Positions 1 to 7,277 of a DNA stretch of 35,600 bases are shown piece after piece. The stretch lies in NCBI GenBank assembly GCA_021158055.1, contig JAGGVJ010000005.1, positions 1 to 35,600 of the forward strand. The letters are read 5' to 3'. The position numbers and the translations under genes were made by a program. Origin of the DNA: Candidatus Iainarchaeum sp. GTDB lineage: Archaea > Iainarchaeota > Iainarchaeia > JAGGVJ01. Under the pieces are notes generated by a model. The model was not told where the DNA came from. It saw only the letters and a list, made by a program, of their open reading frames with translations, and searched no databases. The first letter of the stretch is position 1. Every line of letters begins with the position of its first letter.

Positions 1-168
1 GAGGTCACTGCGGAAGCCACGAGAGTGAGTGATTCAGCTGAATTCGGCCCGTTCGCAGGAACAGGCGGGCAGGTGTCCATTGAAGTCCCGCCTGGGGTTT
101 ATAATATTCAGGCGTGCATTCCTGAATTCGTAAAGTGCAGCTGGAAATATAATGTGGAGCTTGCGTAA
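1..168 (+). CDS. 3' end of a DUF2341-type secreted protein (partial)
   Basis: The open frame enters from the left edge and stops at TAA 166-168, giving 55 residues of C-terminus. Residue by residue 42 of 55 match the C-terminus of the DUF2341 protein at 23012-24883, including the shared EVPPGVYN, ACIP and WKYNVELA segments, with no gaps. The missing upstream part is therefore probably also a secreted, multi-domain surface protein. The conserved end looks like a small beta-rich domain with two cysteines (ACIP and KC). There is no C-terminal membrane anchor. The frame and the paralogy are seen directly; the nature of the rest is inferred. Confidence 0.8.
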   Translation, partial: EVTAEATRVSDSAEFGPFAGTGGQVSIEVPPGVYNIQACIPEFVKCSWKYNVELA

Positions 169-207
169 GCAATCAGCTGAAAAATTGACAACTGTGTTGG
201 TGGGTAA

Positions 208-1302
208 TTGAACGAATTGAAAGAATTGAAAGAAACGGTTCATGTGGACGGGTCTTTCCTTGAGGGCGGGGGGCAGATTCTCCGCTCGTCAGTTGCGCTT
301 TCGTGCATCACCAAGCAGCCTGTGGAAATCAACAACATAAGAGCCGAAAGAAGAAACCCTGGTCTTGCAGCCCAACACCTGACAGGCATCGGCCTGGCTG
401 CAAAAATGTCCAAGGCAAGCGTTGAAGGGTTGAGGCCGGGTTCAAAGGAGTTAATTTTTTCCCCTGAAAAAATTGCCGGGGGAATGTATTCCGCAAACGT
501 CGGAACCGCGGGGTCAATCACTTTGGTTCTCCAGTCAGCTGTTCCGGTTGCGGCGTTTTCAGATTCAAAAACAAATGTAATGATCTCGGGGGGAACAGAT
601 GTCTTGTGGAGCCCGCCCGTGGATTACACTTCAAACGTGGTTTTTCCGGTTCTTTCAAAAATGGGTTTTTCATGCAGCCTCAAAACCAAGAAAAGAGGAT
701 ATTATCCGCGCGGAGGAGGGCTTGTCAAGTTCTGGTGCCTGCCTGCAAAAGAACTGAAACCGGTTGATTTTTCATTGGGATTAAAAGAAAAGGATTTCAA
801 AGTTGTGAGGGGGATCAGCCACTGCGCAGGGCTTCCTGAAGACATTGCGGAACGCCAGGCAAAGTCAGCGGGAAAAGCCCTTGAAGAAGTTTTCGGTGAT
901 GTGATAATTGACATTGAAGCCGCTCCAAAAAACAGGTCGCAGACCATCGGCTCAGGCATAACTCTTTGGCTTGAGTCAAAAAATGCAGTGATCGGTTCAA
1001 GTTCTCTTGGCGCTCAAGGAAAACCCGCTGAAAAAGTCGGGGCAGAAGCAGCTGAAATTCTCAAAAAAACAATTGAAAGCAAATGCCCGGTCGACGAACA
1101 CGCGTCAGACCAGCTTTTGATTTTCATGGCGCTTGCACGCGGAAGATCCTGCCTGCTCACAGATGTCCTTTCAAGCCATTCAAAGACAAACATGTACATC
1201 ATAGAAAAGTTTCTTCCTGTAAAGTTCAAAACAGAAGAAACCGATTGCGGGATTTTGATAAGTGTTGAAGGAGCAGGCGTCAAAAACCCTGATTTTAAGT
1301 AG
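208..1302 (+). CDS. rtcA: RNA 3'-terminal phosphate cyclase
   Basis: RtcA converts an RNA 3'-phosphate to a 2',3'-cyclic phosphate using ATP, through a covalent enzyme-AMP intermediate. The 364-residue protein has the family length. It opens with the signature DGSFLEGGGQILRSS (about residues 14-28), has RGYYPRGGG in the middle, and carries the nucleotidylated histidine at about residue 298 within CPVDEHASDQ. The start is TTG at 208; the sequence GGTGGG at 199-204 gives a ribosome-binding site a few bases upstream, and no in-frame ATG precedes the signature. It follows the surface-protein fragment by about 40 bases and is apparently monocistronic. RtcA family membership is firm; its RNA substrate in archaea is not shown by the sequence. 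Confidence 0.95.
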   Translation: MNELKELKETVHVDGSFLEGGGQILRSSVALSCITKQPVEINNIRAERRNPGLAAQHLTGIGLAAKMSKASVEGLRPGSKELIFSPEKIAGGMYSANVGTAGSITLVLQSAVPVAAFSDSKTNVMISGGTDVLWSPPVDYTSNVVFPVLSKMGFSCSLKTKKRGYYPRGGGLVKFWCLPAKELKPVDFSLGLKEKDFKVVRGISHCAGLPEDIAERQAKSAGKALEEVFGDVIIDIEAAPKNRSQTIGSGITLWLESKNAVIGSSSLGAQGKPAEKVGAEAAEILKKTIESKCPVDEHASDQLLIFMALARGRSCLLTDVLSSHSKTNMYIIEKFLPVKFKTEETDCGILISVEGAGVKNPDFK

Positions 1303-1324
1303 TGGTCGAAAGGAATCAGGCTAT

Positions 1325-1390
1325 TGTTTGGTTTTGTAAAACTATACAATTACCCCCATGTTTGGTTTTGTAAAACCAACCTTTATAAAT
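1325..1390 (+). promoter_or_regulatory. Direct/inverted repeat abutting a TATA box
   Basis: The 18-base sequence TGTTTGGTTTTGTAAAAC occurs at 1325-1342 and again at 1359-1376. The second copy lies inside a perfect inverted repeat with 8-base arms, TTGGTTTT and AAAACCAA around GT (1362-1379). This is followed at once by TTTATAAAT (1382-1390), a good archaeal TATA box. Paired operator-like sites next to a TATA box suggest a regulated promoter reading right, yet no gene lies downstream on that strand. Confidence 0.4.
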
Positions 1391-1411
1391 AAGTTTGGCG
1401 TAATTTAACTT

Positions 1412-1476
1412 TTTCGTAAGTCCCCTTCCGAAAGGGGGTAGTTCACTGAGCATTCCCTTGTGGTTGTTTTTATTAA
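1412..1476 (+). ncRNA. Possible small RNA downstream of the 1382 TATA box
   Basis: A transcript starting about 25 bases after the TATA box at 1382-1390 would run through a hairpin, CCCCTT (1422-1427), loop CCGA, AAGGGG (1432-1437), and end near the T-rich stretch around 1466-1476. No open frame of note exists here and the flanking gene is on the other strand. It does not fold as a tRNA and has no clear C/D box pair. Evidence is limited to promoter, hairpin and T-tract, so this is tentative. Confidence 0.25.
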
Positions 1477-1506
1477 TCTGTTAATGATTTCAAATAAGCA
1501 ATGGAT

Positions 1507-2388
1507 TCAGACAAGCGCAAAGACAAAATACATAAAGTCGCCGATTGCAAGGTTCAAAACCAGTGACAAAAAGATGAACGGCACAAAAGCAGGGCTTCCG
1601 CGGTAAACAGGAAGTGTCTTGATGTCGTGTTTTTTGCATTTTTCAATTATTTTTTCAAGGTCTTTTTGCTCAAGCACTTTTTTCGACCCTGTTTCAAGAA
1701 TGGCCGCGGTTTTTTCGTCGAGAAGCTCGGTTGCAAGGACTTCCTCGTCTTCTATTTCTTCCGGCTTCAGGTTTATTATTATGAATCTTTTGGTAATTTC
1801 ATTCTTGAACGCAAAAGAAAGCGAACCCGCAGCCAAAGGAAGTCCCACAAGAAGCCCCGCAGTGAAAGAGGCGCTGGTTGAAGAAACAAAAAACCAGGTC
1901 AGCCACGCAGTGAATGCAAGCATTGCCAATGCCGTAAGAAGTGTTTTTGCATTTGGTTTGAAATGTCTTGTTTTGTCAAGGAAGATCCTTGCAAGGTAAT
2001 AAGGAGACATGAAGCTCATTGCAAGGTATGCCGATACAAAGATCACTGGCAGTATGAACGGAAGGGAAATTACCATTGTTTCCGGTGCCTGCGCGAAAGG
2101 GTGGGTCGGAAGAAGCAAGACAAGGCCTGTGAAAAGAAGTATGTCTCCGCCGCCCATTTGTCCGGTATAGTAAATGACGTACCCGATTCCGAAAACCAGT
2201 GCAGCCATTGAAAAAGTTGAGATTATATAGGAAAAGTCAAGGGAAGCAAGAGTCAGGATTATCCCGAGCCCGATCATTGAATAAACTGTTTTCTGCGGGA
2301 CAAGTTTTGTTTTGGCATCCACTATTGCAGAGTAAAGCGTTCCGATGACTGCGATGGCTGTTTTTGCGACTGCCAGTTCAAAAATCAT
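1507..2388 (-). CDS. A24-family prepilin/preflagellin peptidase
   Basis: This is a membrane aspartyl protease of the type that cleaves class III signal peptides from archaeal pilins or archaellins. The two catalytic aspartates are visible: D24 in SAIVDAKTKLVP after the first membrane segment, and D82 in the GxGD motif (GGGD, 79-82) after YYTGQM. Several further hydrophobic segments follow, and a cytoplasmic stretch near residues 205-265 is acidic and lysine-rich. At 293 residues it resembles the longer FlaK/TadV-like archaeal members. Its ATG overlaps the pus10 stop by four bases (ATGA), so it is the last gene of the trmY-pus10 operon. No pilin gene is visible in the window, so the substrate is unknown. 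Confidence 0.88.
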   Translation of the reverse strand: MIFELAVAKTAIAVIGTLYSAIVDAKTKLVPQKTVYSMIGLGIILTLASLDFSYIISTFSMAALVFGIGYVIYYTGQMGGGDILLFTGLVLLLPTHPFAQAPETMVISLPFILPVIFVSAYLAMSFMSPYYLARIFLDKTRHFKPNAKTLLTALAMLAFTAWLTWFFVSSTSASFTAGLLVGLPLAAGSLSFAFKNEITKRFIIINLKPEEIEDEEVLATELLDEKTAAILETGSKKVLEQKDLEKIIEKCKKHDIKTLPVYRGSPAFVPFIFLSLVLNLAIGDFMYFVFALV

Positions 2389-3704
2389 TTTTTCTTTCTC
2401 CTGGCAACTGTTTTCTTTGGGATTATCTCAAGCACGTCAAGCTCAACGCATTTGCATTTCGCGCCGAGAACACTTGATACGTTTGGTTTTGTCCGTTCTT
2501 CGTCCCCGCTTACAAGTTCTTTTATGTATGTCCCGGCACTTGCCCTGACAAATAATTCAAATGTTTTTCCCCTTTTTGGTTTTTTCCATTCCATTGAATA
2601 AACGTATTTTTTCCGGCTCAAGTTGGCTCTCCTGTGAAGCACGCGCAAGGGGGTCTGCTGGATTATTTCCGATTCGGTGAATTCGCTGAGTTTTTCAAGC
2701 TCGCTTTTTTTGATTTCCCGCTCGCATTCAACGAGAGCGCGGTAGCTTTTGTCAAATTTTGCAAGTTTTAGCTCGCGTATTTTTTTCCTGCCGCACGATT
2801 CAAGGTTTTTTATTTCAACTGATCCTTTTGCAAAAGAATTGATTTTTTTTTCAAGTTTTTTCAAGTCAGTTTTTCGTTTTTTCGGGTTTTTCAGTTCCAG
2901 AACAAACGGCCTGCCGTCATTAAGCATTAACGCGTCAATGTCTTCTCTTCCTGCCCCGTGAAAGCTTTGGGTTTCGGCGCCGAATTCCTCAAGGCATTTT
3001 GCCGCAATGAGCTCTTCAACGCTTGTTTCATACTGCTTTCCTGTGCCCTTGCATTTTTCGCATCCTTTTCCCCTGCACGCCCTGCAGGGCCATTTTGTCT
3101 GGGGAATCCCTCTTTTCAGCTTGATGTAGTTTGCGCACAAAAACAAGGGGTTTATTTTGATTTCAAGGTCTTGCTCTGTAAAATCAACTATTATGTTTAC
3201 GTCAGGCAAGTCAAAGTCAACTTCTTTATCAAGTTTTTCTGAAATTTGCTTGCCTACCAGCCTGTTGAGGTTTTGTTTCAGCGGTTCGCTTGATTCGATT
3301 CCGATTTCAGTCCACATTGCTTCTTCTTTTTCAACCAGATCTTTTGGCACGCGCGAGCCCACAAGAAAAGTGTCGAATTCAATTCCTTCAAGGCTTTCTG
3401 CAACCCAGTCGGTTATTGTTTTCAGGTTTGTCAGCCCCTTGCAAAATCTGCATTCTGACGGCTCGTTTGCTTTTACCTTGAGTGCTTTTGCAATCTTATT
3501 CCCGCGTTCGCTGTTTGAAGTGCCTTTAACAGTGTTTATGAACTGCCTGCCAAGGCATTCGTTGCATGCTTTTTCTTTCAGCAGGAATTTCGCTTTTTCT
3601 TTCATTTTTTTTGAAAGAACTAAATCCCTGCTTTTTTTCAGGGTTTTTTCTGCTTTTGTTTTTGTCTTTGGTTTTTTCACTGAATCACTGTTCCCTGTGG
3701 TCAA
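2385..3704 (-). CDS. pus10: tRNA pseudouridine synthase Pus10
   Basis: Pus10 makes pseudouridine at positions 54 and/or 55 of the archaeal tRNA T-loop. The N-terminal half has paired cysteines for zinc (CNECLG, CRFC) and a THUMP-like region; a second cysteine cluster, CRACRGKGCEKCKG, lies near the middle. The catalytic region reads HGAGREDIDALML followed by GRPFVLELKNPKKR. The C-terminal motif GTYIKELVSGDEERTKPNVS is typical of the family. Where the family usually has DVRML, this protein has DALML. The start is uncertain: TTG at 3704 overlaps trmY by 20 bases, while GTG at 3680 would sit just after the trmY stop with GTGA before it. A lysine-rich tail ends the protein. The product of this enzyme at position 54 is the substrate of the upstream gene product, TrmY. 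Confidence 0.93.
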   Translation of the reverse strand: MTTGNSDSVKKPKTKTKAEKTLKKSRDLVLSKKMKEKAKFLLKEKACNECLGRQFINTVKGTSNSERGNKIAKALKVKANEPSECRFCKGLTNLKTITDWVAESLEGIEFDTFLVGSRVPKDLVEKEEAMWTEIGIESSEPLKQNLNRLVGKQISEKLDKEVDFDLPDVNIIVDFTEQDLEIKINPLFLCANYIKLKRGIPQTKWPCRACRGKGCEKCKGTGKQYETSVEELIAAKCLEEFGAETQSFHGAGREDIDALMLNDGRPFVLELKNPKKRKTDLKKLEKKINSFAKGSVEIKNLESCGRKKIRELKLAKFDKSYRALVECEREIKKSELEKLSEFTESEIIQQTPLRVLHRRANLSRKKYVYSMEWKKPKRGKTFELFVRASAGTYIKELVSGDEERTKPNVSSVLGAKCKCVELDVLEIIPKKTVARRKKK

Positions 3705-4311
3705 GTTCTATGTTGACAAAAGTTATGCATTGGCTTGAAAGGTATTCCTTGTTTCCGAGCGAAACCGGTTTTGCCTTGATTTTTTCAAGCAGTTTTTTTT
3801 GGTTTGGATCAAGCCCTTTGTTGTCGCCCAAAACCCATAAGGAGTTTTTTTCGGATTCTTTGCTTTCAATTTGTTTGATGTCTGTTCCGGCAAAGTCAAG
3901 AAAAAACACGTTTTTGTCTTTTGCAAAAGCCGAGAGCGTTTCTTCAAACCCTTTGTTTTGCACTTCAATTCCCTGAGGGGTTTCGTTTATGGTTTTTTCA
4001 GGCCCGCGTGCGTTTTCAGGCGGTCCGTTTGCAAGGTCAAGCGCTTTTTTTATCGCGAAAGCAATGCTTCTTTCGTCAGGCGAAATGCGTTTCAGTTTTT
4101 CCGGCCTGAAAACAAGGGTCATTGGCGGGTTTGGTTTTCCCCCGAGCACTGCCACGAATTCAGTGTTGTTTCTAAGCGACCCTGACAGCCACAATGCACT
4201 TGACAGGCACCTGCACACAATATCCATTCGCCCGCCTGCGCCCGGCAGGTCTTTTTCGTTCAGGTTTCTCCCTGTAAAAGCGTTGTTTGCGGCAATCAGA
4301 AATGTTTTCAT
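3685..4311 (-). CDS. trmY: tRNA pseudouridine(54) N1-methyltransferase
   Basis: TrmY uses S-adenosylmethionine to methylate pseudouridine-54 to N1-methylpseudouridine in archaeal tRNA. The family signature DLPGAGGRMDIVCRCLSSAL is at residues 21-40, and LGGKPNPPM and ISPDERS follow near 57-64 and 76-82, as in SPOUT-class TrmY. The start chosen is ATG 4311 (MKTFLIAANN), because the family begins with such a beta strand; an open frame extends to 4377 but that extension is unlike the family. The gene precedes and slightly overlaps pus10, whose product supplies the substrate nucleotide, so the operon encodes consecutive steps. An AT-rich TATA-like stretch lies near 4352-4370 upstream. Confidence 0.94.
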   Translation of the reverse strand: MKTFLIAANNAFTGRNLNEKDLPGAGGRMDIVCRCLSSALWLSGSLRNNTEFVAVLGGKPNPPMTLVFRPEKLKRISPDERSIAFAIKKALDLANGPPENARGPEKTINETPQGIEVQNKGFEETLSAFAKDKNVFFLDFAGTDIKQIESKESEKNSLWVLGDNKGLDPNQKKLLEKIKAKPVSLGNKEYLSSQCITFVNIELDHREQ

Positions 4312-4464
4312 GTCAGTTCCCTGCATTGGATTTTTTTGCTGGATGTAATCGAATGATAAAAAGTTTATTTTTGGCAAGATAAATGTAAGTGAAATGAATG
4401 GGGCTTACGTTCCTTATAAATATTTGAGGGCCGTTTTGGAAGTTATTAAATATGTGCAACAGTT

Positions 4465-4502
4465 TAGTTAGATTGGTTTATGCTAGTTAGGTTGGTTTGT
4501 GC
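4465..4502 (+). repeat. 19-base tandem repeat in the trmY/lemA divergent region
   Basis: TAGTTAGATTGGTTTATGC (4465-4483) is followed directly by TAGTTAGGTTGGTTTGTGC (4484-4502), with two A/G differences. It lies between the divergent trmY and lemA genes, shortly before a TATA-like GTTAAATAAATC (about 4522-4533) that could serve lemA. It may be a doubled regulator site or a chance duplication. Confidence 0.6.
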
Positions 4503-4605
4503 GGTCTGGCATTGGCTGACAGTTAAATAAATCAGCAGCATGAATAAAAAGTCGGCATAAATGAAAAAAAATCAGAACAACAAAAATTGTTGACAGAGGG
4601 ATATT

Positions 4606-5160
4606 ATGGATTTTGGACTTATTTTGGGCCTTGGGATTGCAGTAATTATCGCCGGGATATTTGTATATTATTACAACAAAGTAATTCTGCTTTCAAACAG
4701 GACAGATAACGCGTGGTCGCAGATTGACGTCCAGCTCAAGAAAAGGGTTGATTTGGTCCCGAACCTTGTTGAGACGGTGAAGGGTTATGCAAAACACGAA
4801 AAAGCAGCCATTGACAGCGTTACAAAAGCAAGAAAACAGATGATGGGAGCAACGACCCCAAAAGAAGCGGCGGCGGCGGACAATTTGCTTTCGGGCGCGT
4901 TGAAATCAATTCTTGCACTTGCTGAAAACTACCCTGATTTAAAGGCAAACGAGAATTTCAGGCTGCTTCAGGAACAGCTTGAAGGGATTGAAAACAAGAT
5001 CGCTTTTGCAAGGCAGTTTTACAACGATTCCGTGCTTGAGTACAATAACGCAGTCACAATGATCCCGAGTTCATTTATCGCCTCAATCATGAACAAAGCC
5101 CAACGCGAGTATTTTGAGATAGAGGAAACAGGACGCGAACCTGTAGAAGTTTCATTTTAA
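4606..5160 (+). CDS. lemA: LemA family membrane protein
   Basis: LemA proteins have one N-terminal membrane segment and a helical-bundle domain outside. Residues 4-25 are hydrophobic, then comes the typical [20 protein letters not shown] and [22 protein letters not shown] (about 23-66). The ending [15 protein letters not shown] is also family-like, and 184 residues is the usual length. The ATG at 4606 is preceded by GAGGGA. It is 44 bases upstream of htpX on the same strand, an arrangement known for many prokaryotes, which suggests a shared role in membrane-protein quality control (known association; biochemical role of LemA is unresolved). Confidence 0.93.
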   Translation: MDFGLILGLGIAVIIAGIFVYYYNKVILLSNRTDNAWSQIDVQLKKRVDLVPNLVETVKGYAKHEKAAIDSVTKARKQMMGATTPKEAAAADNLLSGALKSILALAENYPDLKANENFRLLQEQLEGIENKIAFARQFYNDSVLEYNNAVTMIPSSFIASIMNKAQREYFEIEETGREPVEVSF

Positions 5161-5204
5161 GGTCTGAAAGTCCAGTGTTGTGACTGTCAGCCGTTGGTGG
5201 GTGC

Positions 5205-6113
5205 ATGGCGACGACTTCATTTTACGATGAAATAAGCAGAAACAAAAGAAATTCAATTTTGCTGACAGGGTTTGTGTTTTTGGTTCTTGCGGCGCTGATC
5301 TATTCTTTTTCTCTTTTCATTGACGACCAGGTAATTTCAACACTGTTTTTGGCTTTTGCATTTGTTTTGGCTTCCGCGCACATTTTTGTTTCCTATAACT
5401 ACGGGGACAAAATAGTTCTCAAATCAGTCGGGGCAGTTGAAGCAAACCGCAACGACGTAAAGGACGTGTATTTTGTAAACACTGTTGAAGGCCTTGCGAT
5501 TGCAGCAGGGCTTCCGGCTCCGAAAGCGTATGTCATCGACTCAGGGGAACTGAACGCTTTTGCAACAGGAAAAGACCCGAAACACGCGTCAATTGCAGTT
5601 ACAAGGGGCTTGATGAAGGTGCTGAAGCGGGAAGAGCTTGAGGGGGTTGTCGCTCACGAGATGAGCCACATCAAGAATTATGACATCAGGTTTGCAACCC
5701 TTATTGCAGTGCTGGTCGGGCTCGTTGCCATATTGAGCCATATGTTTTTGAGGTTCGGCAGGTATGGCCTTGGAGGAAGAAGCAGAGGCAAAGGAGGTGG
5801 GATTGTCGTGCTGATTATTGTTTTTGGGTTTGTGCTTGCGATAATCTCCCCGCTTGTAACAAGGATGGTGCAGGCTTCGATTTCCAGAAAGCGCGAGTTC
5901 ATGGCTGACGCGGGAGGGGCAAAACTTACAAGGTATCCTGAAGGGCTTGCAGGCGCGCTTGAAAAAATATCAAAAACAAACAAGGGGACGCTTAAAGTAA
6001 GCGAGGCGGTTTCGCATTTGTTTTTCGCAGACCCTGTAAGGAGCCATCTTGACGGGCTGTTTGCAACCCACCCGCCGATAGAAAAAAGAATAGAGGTTTT
6101 GCGCTCAATGTAA
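5205..6113 (+). CDS. htpX: HtpX-type zinc metalloprotease
   Basis: HtpX is an M48 membrane protease that degrades damaged membrane proteins. The zinc motif HEMSH is at residues 151-155 and the third ligand is probably E231 in REFMADAGGAKL. Two membrane segments precede the catalytic domain (about 17-37 and 44-63) and two hydrophobic stretches follow the HExxH (about 165-183 and 199-218). The C-terminal THPPIEKRIEVL motif is characteristic. At 302 residues it is full length. The ATG at 5205 has GGTGGG just upstream. It forms an operon with lemA and ends at a convergent boundary with a hairpin at 6201-6220. Confidence 0.95.
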   Translation: MATTSFYDEISRNKRNSILLTGFVFLVLAALIYSFSLFIDDQVISTLFLAFAFVLASAHIFVSYNYGDKIVLKSVGAVEANRNDVKDVYFVNTVEGLAIAAGLPAPKAYVIDSGELNAFATGKDPKHASIAVTRGLMKVLKREELEGVVAHEMSHIKNYDIRFATLIAVLVGLVAILSHMFLRFGRYGLGGRSRGKGGGIVVLIIVFGFVLAIISPLVTRMVQASISRKREFMADAGGAKLTRYPEGLAGALEKISKTNKGTLKVSEAVSHLFFADPVRSHLDGLFATHPPIEKRIEVLRSM

Positions 6114-6200
6114 TTGAAGTGACAACTTGCATGAAATGAATGTAAAATGAGTCCGGAAGAAGCAAAGGCAGGATAAGAAGATGATAAAAAAGAAGAAAAG

Positions 6201-6220
6201 CGGGGCATTTGTCTGCCCCG
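6201..6220. terminator. Bidirectional hairpin between convergent genes
   Basis: CGGGGCA (6201-6207) pairs perfectly with TGCCCCG (6214-6220) around a six-base loop. Read leftward on the minus strand it is followed by a T-rich tract (complement of the A-rich 6180-6199); read rightward a T7 run lies at about 6243-6249. It separates htpX from the convergent membrane-protein gene at 6265. Confidence 0.5.
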
Positions 6221-6264
6221 CGTTTGCTTGTCAAATTTTGCCTTTTTTTGCTAGTTTATCTGTT

Positions 6265-6576
6265 TTATTCCAGTTCAATTTCTATCGGGCCGATTTTGCC
6301 TGCTACAAAGTTGTAGAGTAAAGCGCAGACTGCGCTGCCAATGAAACCGAACACGGCATATATTATTGCACCCATGACTGTTCCAATCAACCCGGCAATC
6401 AGGATTCCAATGAAACCGGCGCTTGCATCCAGTCCCATTATTGGAGCCAATGCAGATCCCGACACAGCAACCAGCAATGTTCCCACAACGCCCACTATCA
6501 GCACCATGGTTCCCATAAGGGCAGCTTCTATTTTTGCAAGGGACATTACCCCGATTTTATTTATCTTTTGTGTCAT
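6265..6576 (-). CDS. Small membrane protein, DUF3566-like
   Basis: This 103-residue protein has two long hydrophobic regions (about 18-45 and 52-90) rich in glycine and alanine and ends with YNFVAGKIGPIEIELE. The pattern of an N-terminal MSLAKIEAALMG, two or three membrane helices and a terminal IGPIEIEL matches small archaeal membrane proteins often annotated as DUF3566-like; I recognise the pattern but cannot name a function. GTGATGG precedes the ATG at 6576, and ACTTAAAAATTT about 50 bases upstream on the minus strand is TATA-like. It is probably transcribed alone. Confidence 0.7.
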   Translation of the reverse strand: MTQKINKIGVMSLAKIEAALMGTMVLIVGVVGTLLVAVSGSALAPIMGLDASAGFIGILIAGLIGTVMGAIIYAVFGFIGSAVCALLYNFVAGKIGPIEIELE

Positions 6577-6679
6577 TTACCATCACTTCCTTTAGTTTTT
6601 GTTATTTTTTCGCTTCCAGTTAAAATTTTTAAGTGATATCTATTAGTTAACACGGTGTTAATAAATGTTGTTTTGCGGT

Positions 6680-7252
6680 TCACGGCGCCTGACGTATTTT
6701 TCCTGAATAGGCAACTGATTCAACCAGGTTTTTTCTTTCATCCAAAAACAGTTTTTTTACTTTGATTTCGACGCTTGATTTTGTTTCCGCCTGTTTTAGC
6801 TCAATCACAGCAACAGACTCTTCCTCGAGTTTTGCAGACCCCCATGCACCGGTTACAGTTCCCGGGTTCACGCAGACAACGCCGTTGATTTCTTTTGCTT
6901 CAAAAGTGTGGGTGTGCCCGCTTACGGCAATGCTGCAGTTCAGCTTTTTTGCGTGTTCTGCAACGGCTTCAATATTTCCGCGGCCAAACTGGTCGCCGTG
7001 CAAAAGAAGAATTTTTATGGATTCCAGTACCTTGATGACTTTCACCCGCTCTATCCCAAGGTTTTCCATGTTGCCGTTTACTGCTTCAACGTGGCCGAAT
7101 TTTTCAAGTGATTTCAAAACAAAGTATTCCGTGTGGTCTCCCGTGCTCAAGACAAGGTCAGGTGAAATCCGGAGGATTTTTTTTGATAACACGCTTGAAA
7201 TGGCTTGTTTTCTTTCAGGGATGTGCAGGTCCCCAAGGCACACAATAATCAA
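6680..7252 (-). CDS. YfcE/MJ0936-type metallophosphoesterase
   Basis: This is a calcineurin-like phosphodiesterase. The metal-binding motifs are in order: GDLH (about 7-10), STGDHT, VNGNM, LLHGD and SGHTHTFE, with VNPGTVTG after them. In the family these bind two divalent metals and hydrolyse phosphodiesters; the physiological substrate is unknown. At 190 residues it is slightly longer than the usual 160-170, with a short charged C-terminal tail. The start is TTG at 7252, with AAAGGTG five bases upstream. It is 25 bases downstream of SRP54 on the same strand and probably cotranscribed. Confidence 0.9.
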   Translation of the reverse strand: MIIVCLGDLHIPERKQAISSVLSKKILRISPDLVLSTGDHTEYFVLKSLEKFGHVEAVNGNMENLGIERVKVIKVLESIKILLLHGDQFGRGNIEAVAEHAKKLNCSIAVSGHTHTFEAKEINGVVCVNPGTVTGAWGSAKLEEESVAVIELKQAETKSSVEIKVKKLFLDERKNLVESVAYSGKIRQAP

Positions 7253-7277
7253 TCAAACACCTTTGACAGCAATTTTT

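Noticed and set aside
1421-1470. tRNA or tRNA fragment (GGTAGTTCACTGAGC resembles a D arm)
   Set aside because: No T-arm or acceptor pairing in the surrounding sequence.
3157-3738. 193-codon plus-strand frame opposite pus10
   Set aside because: Antisense to a conserved gene and rich in S and F, as expected of a shadow frame.
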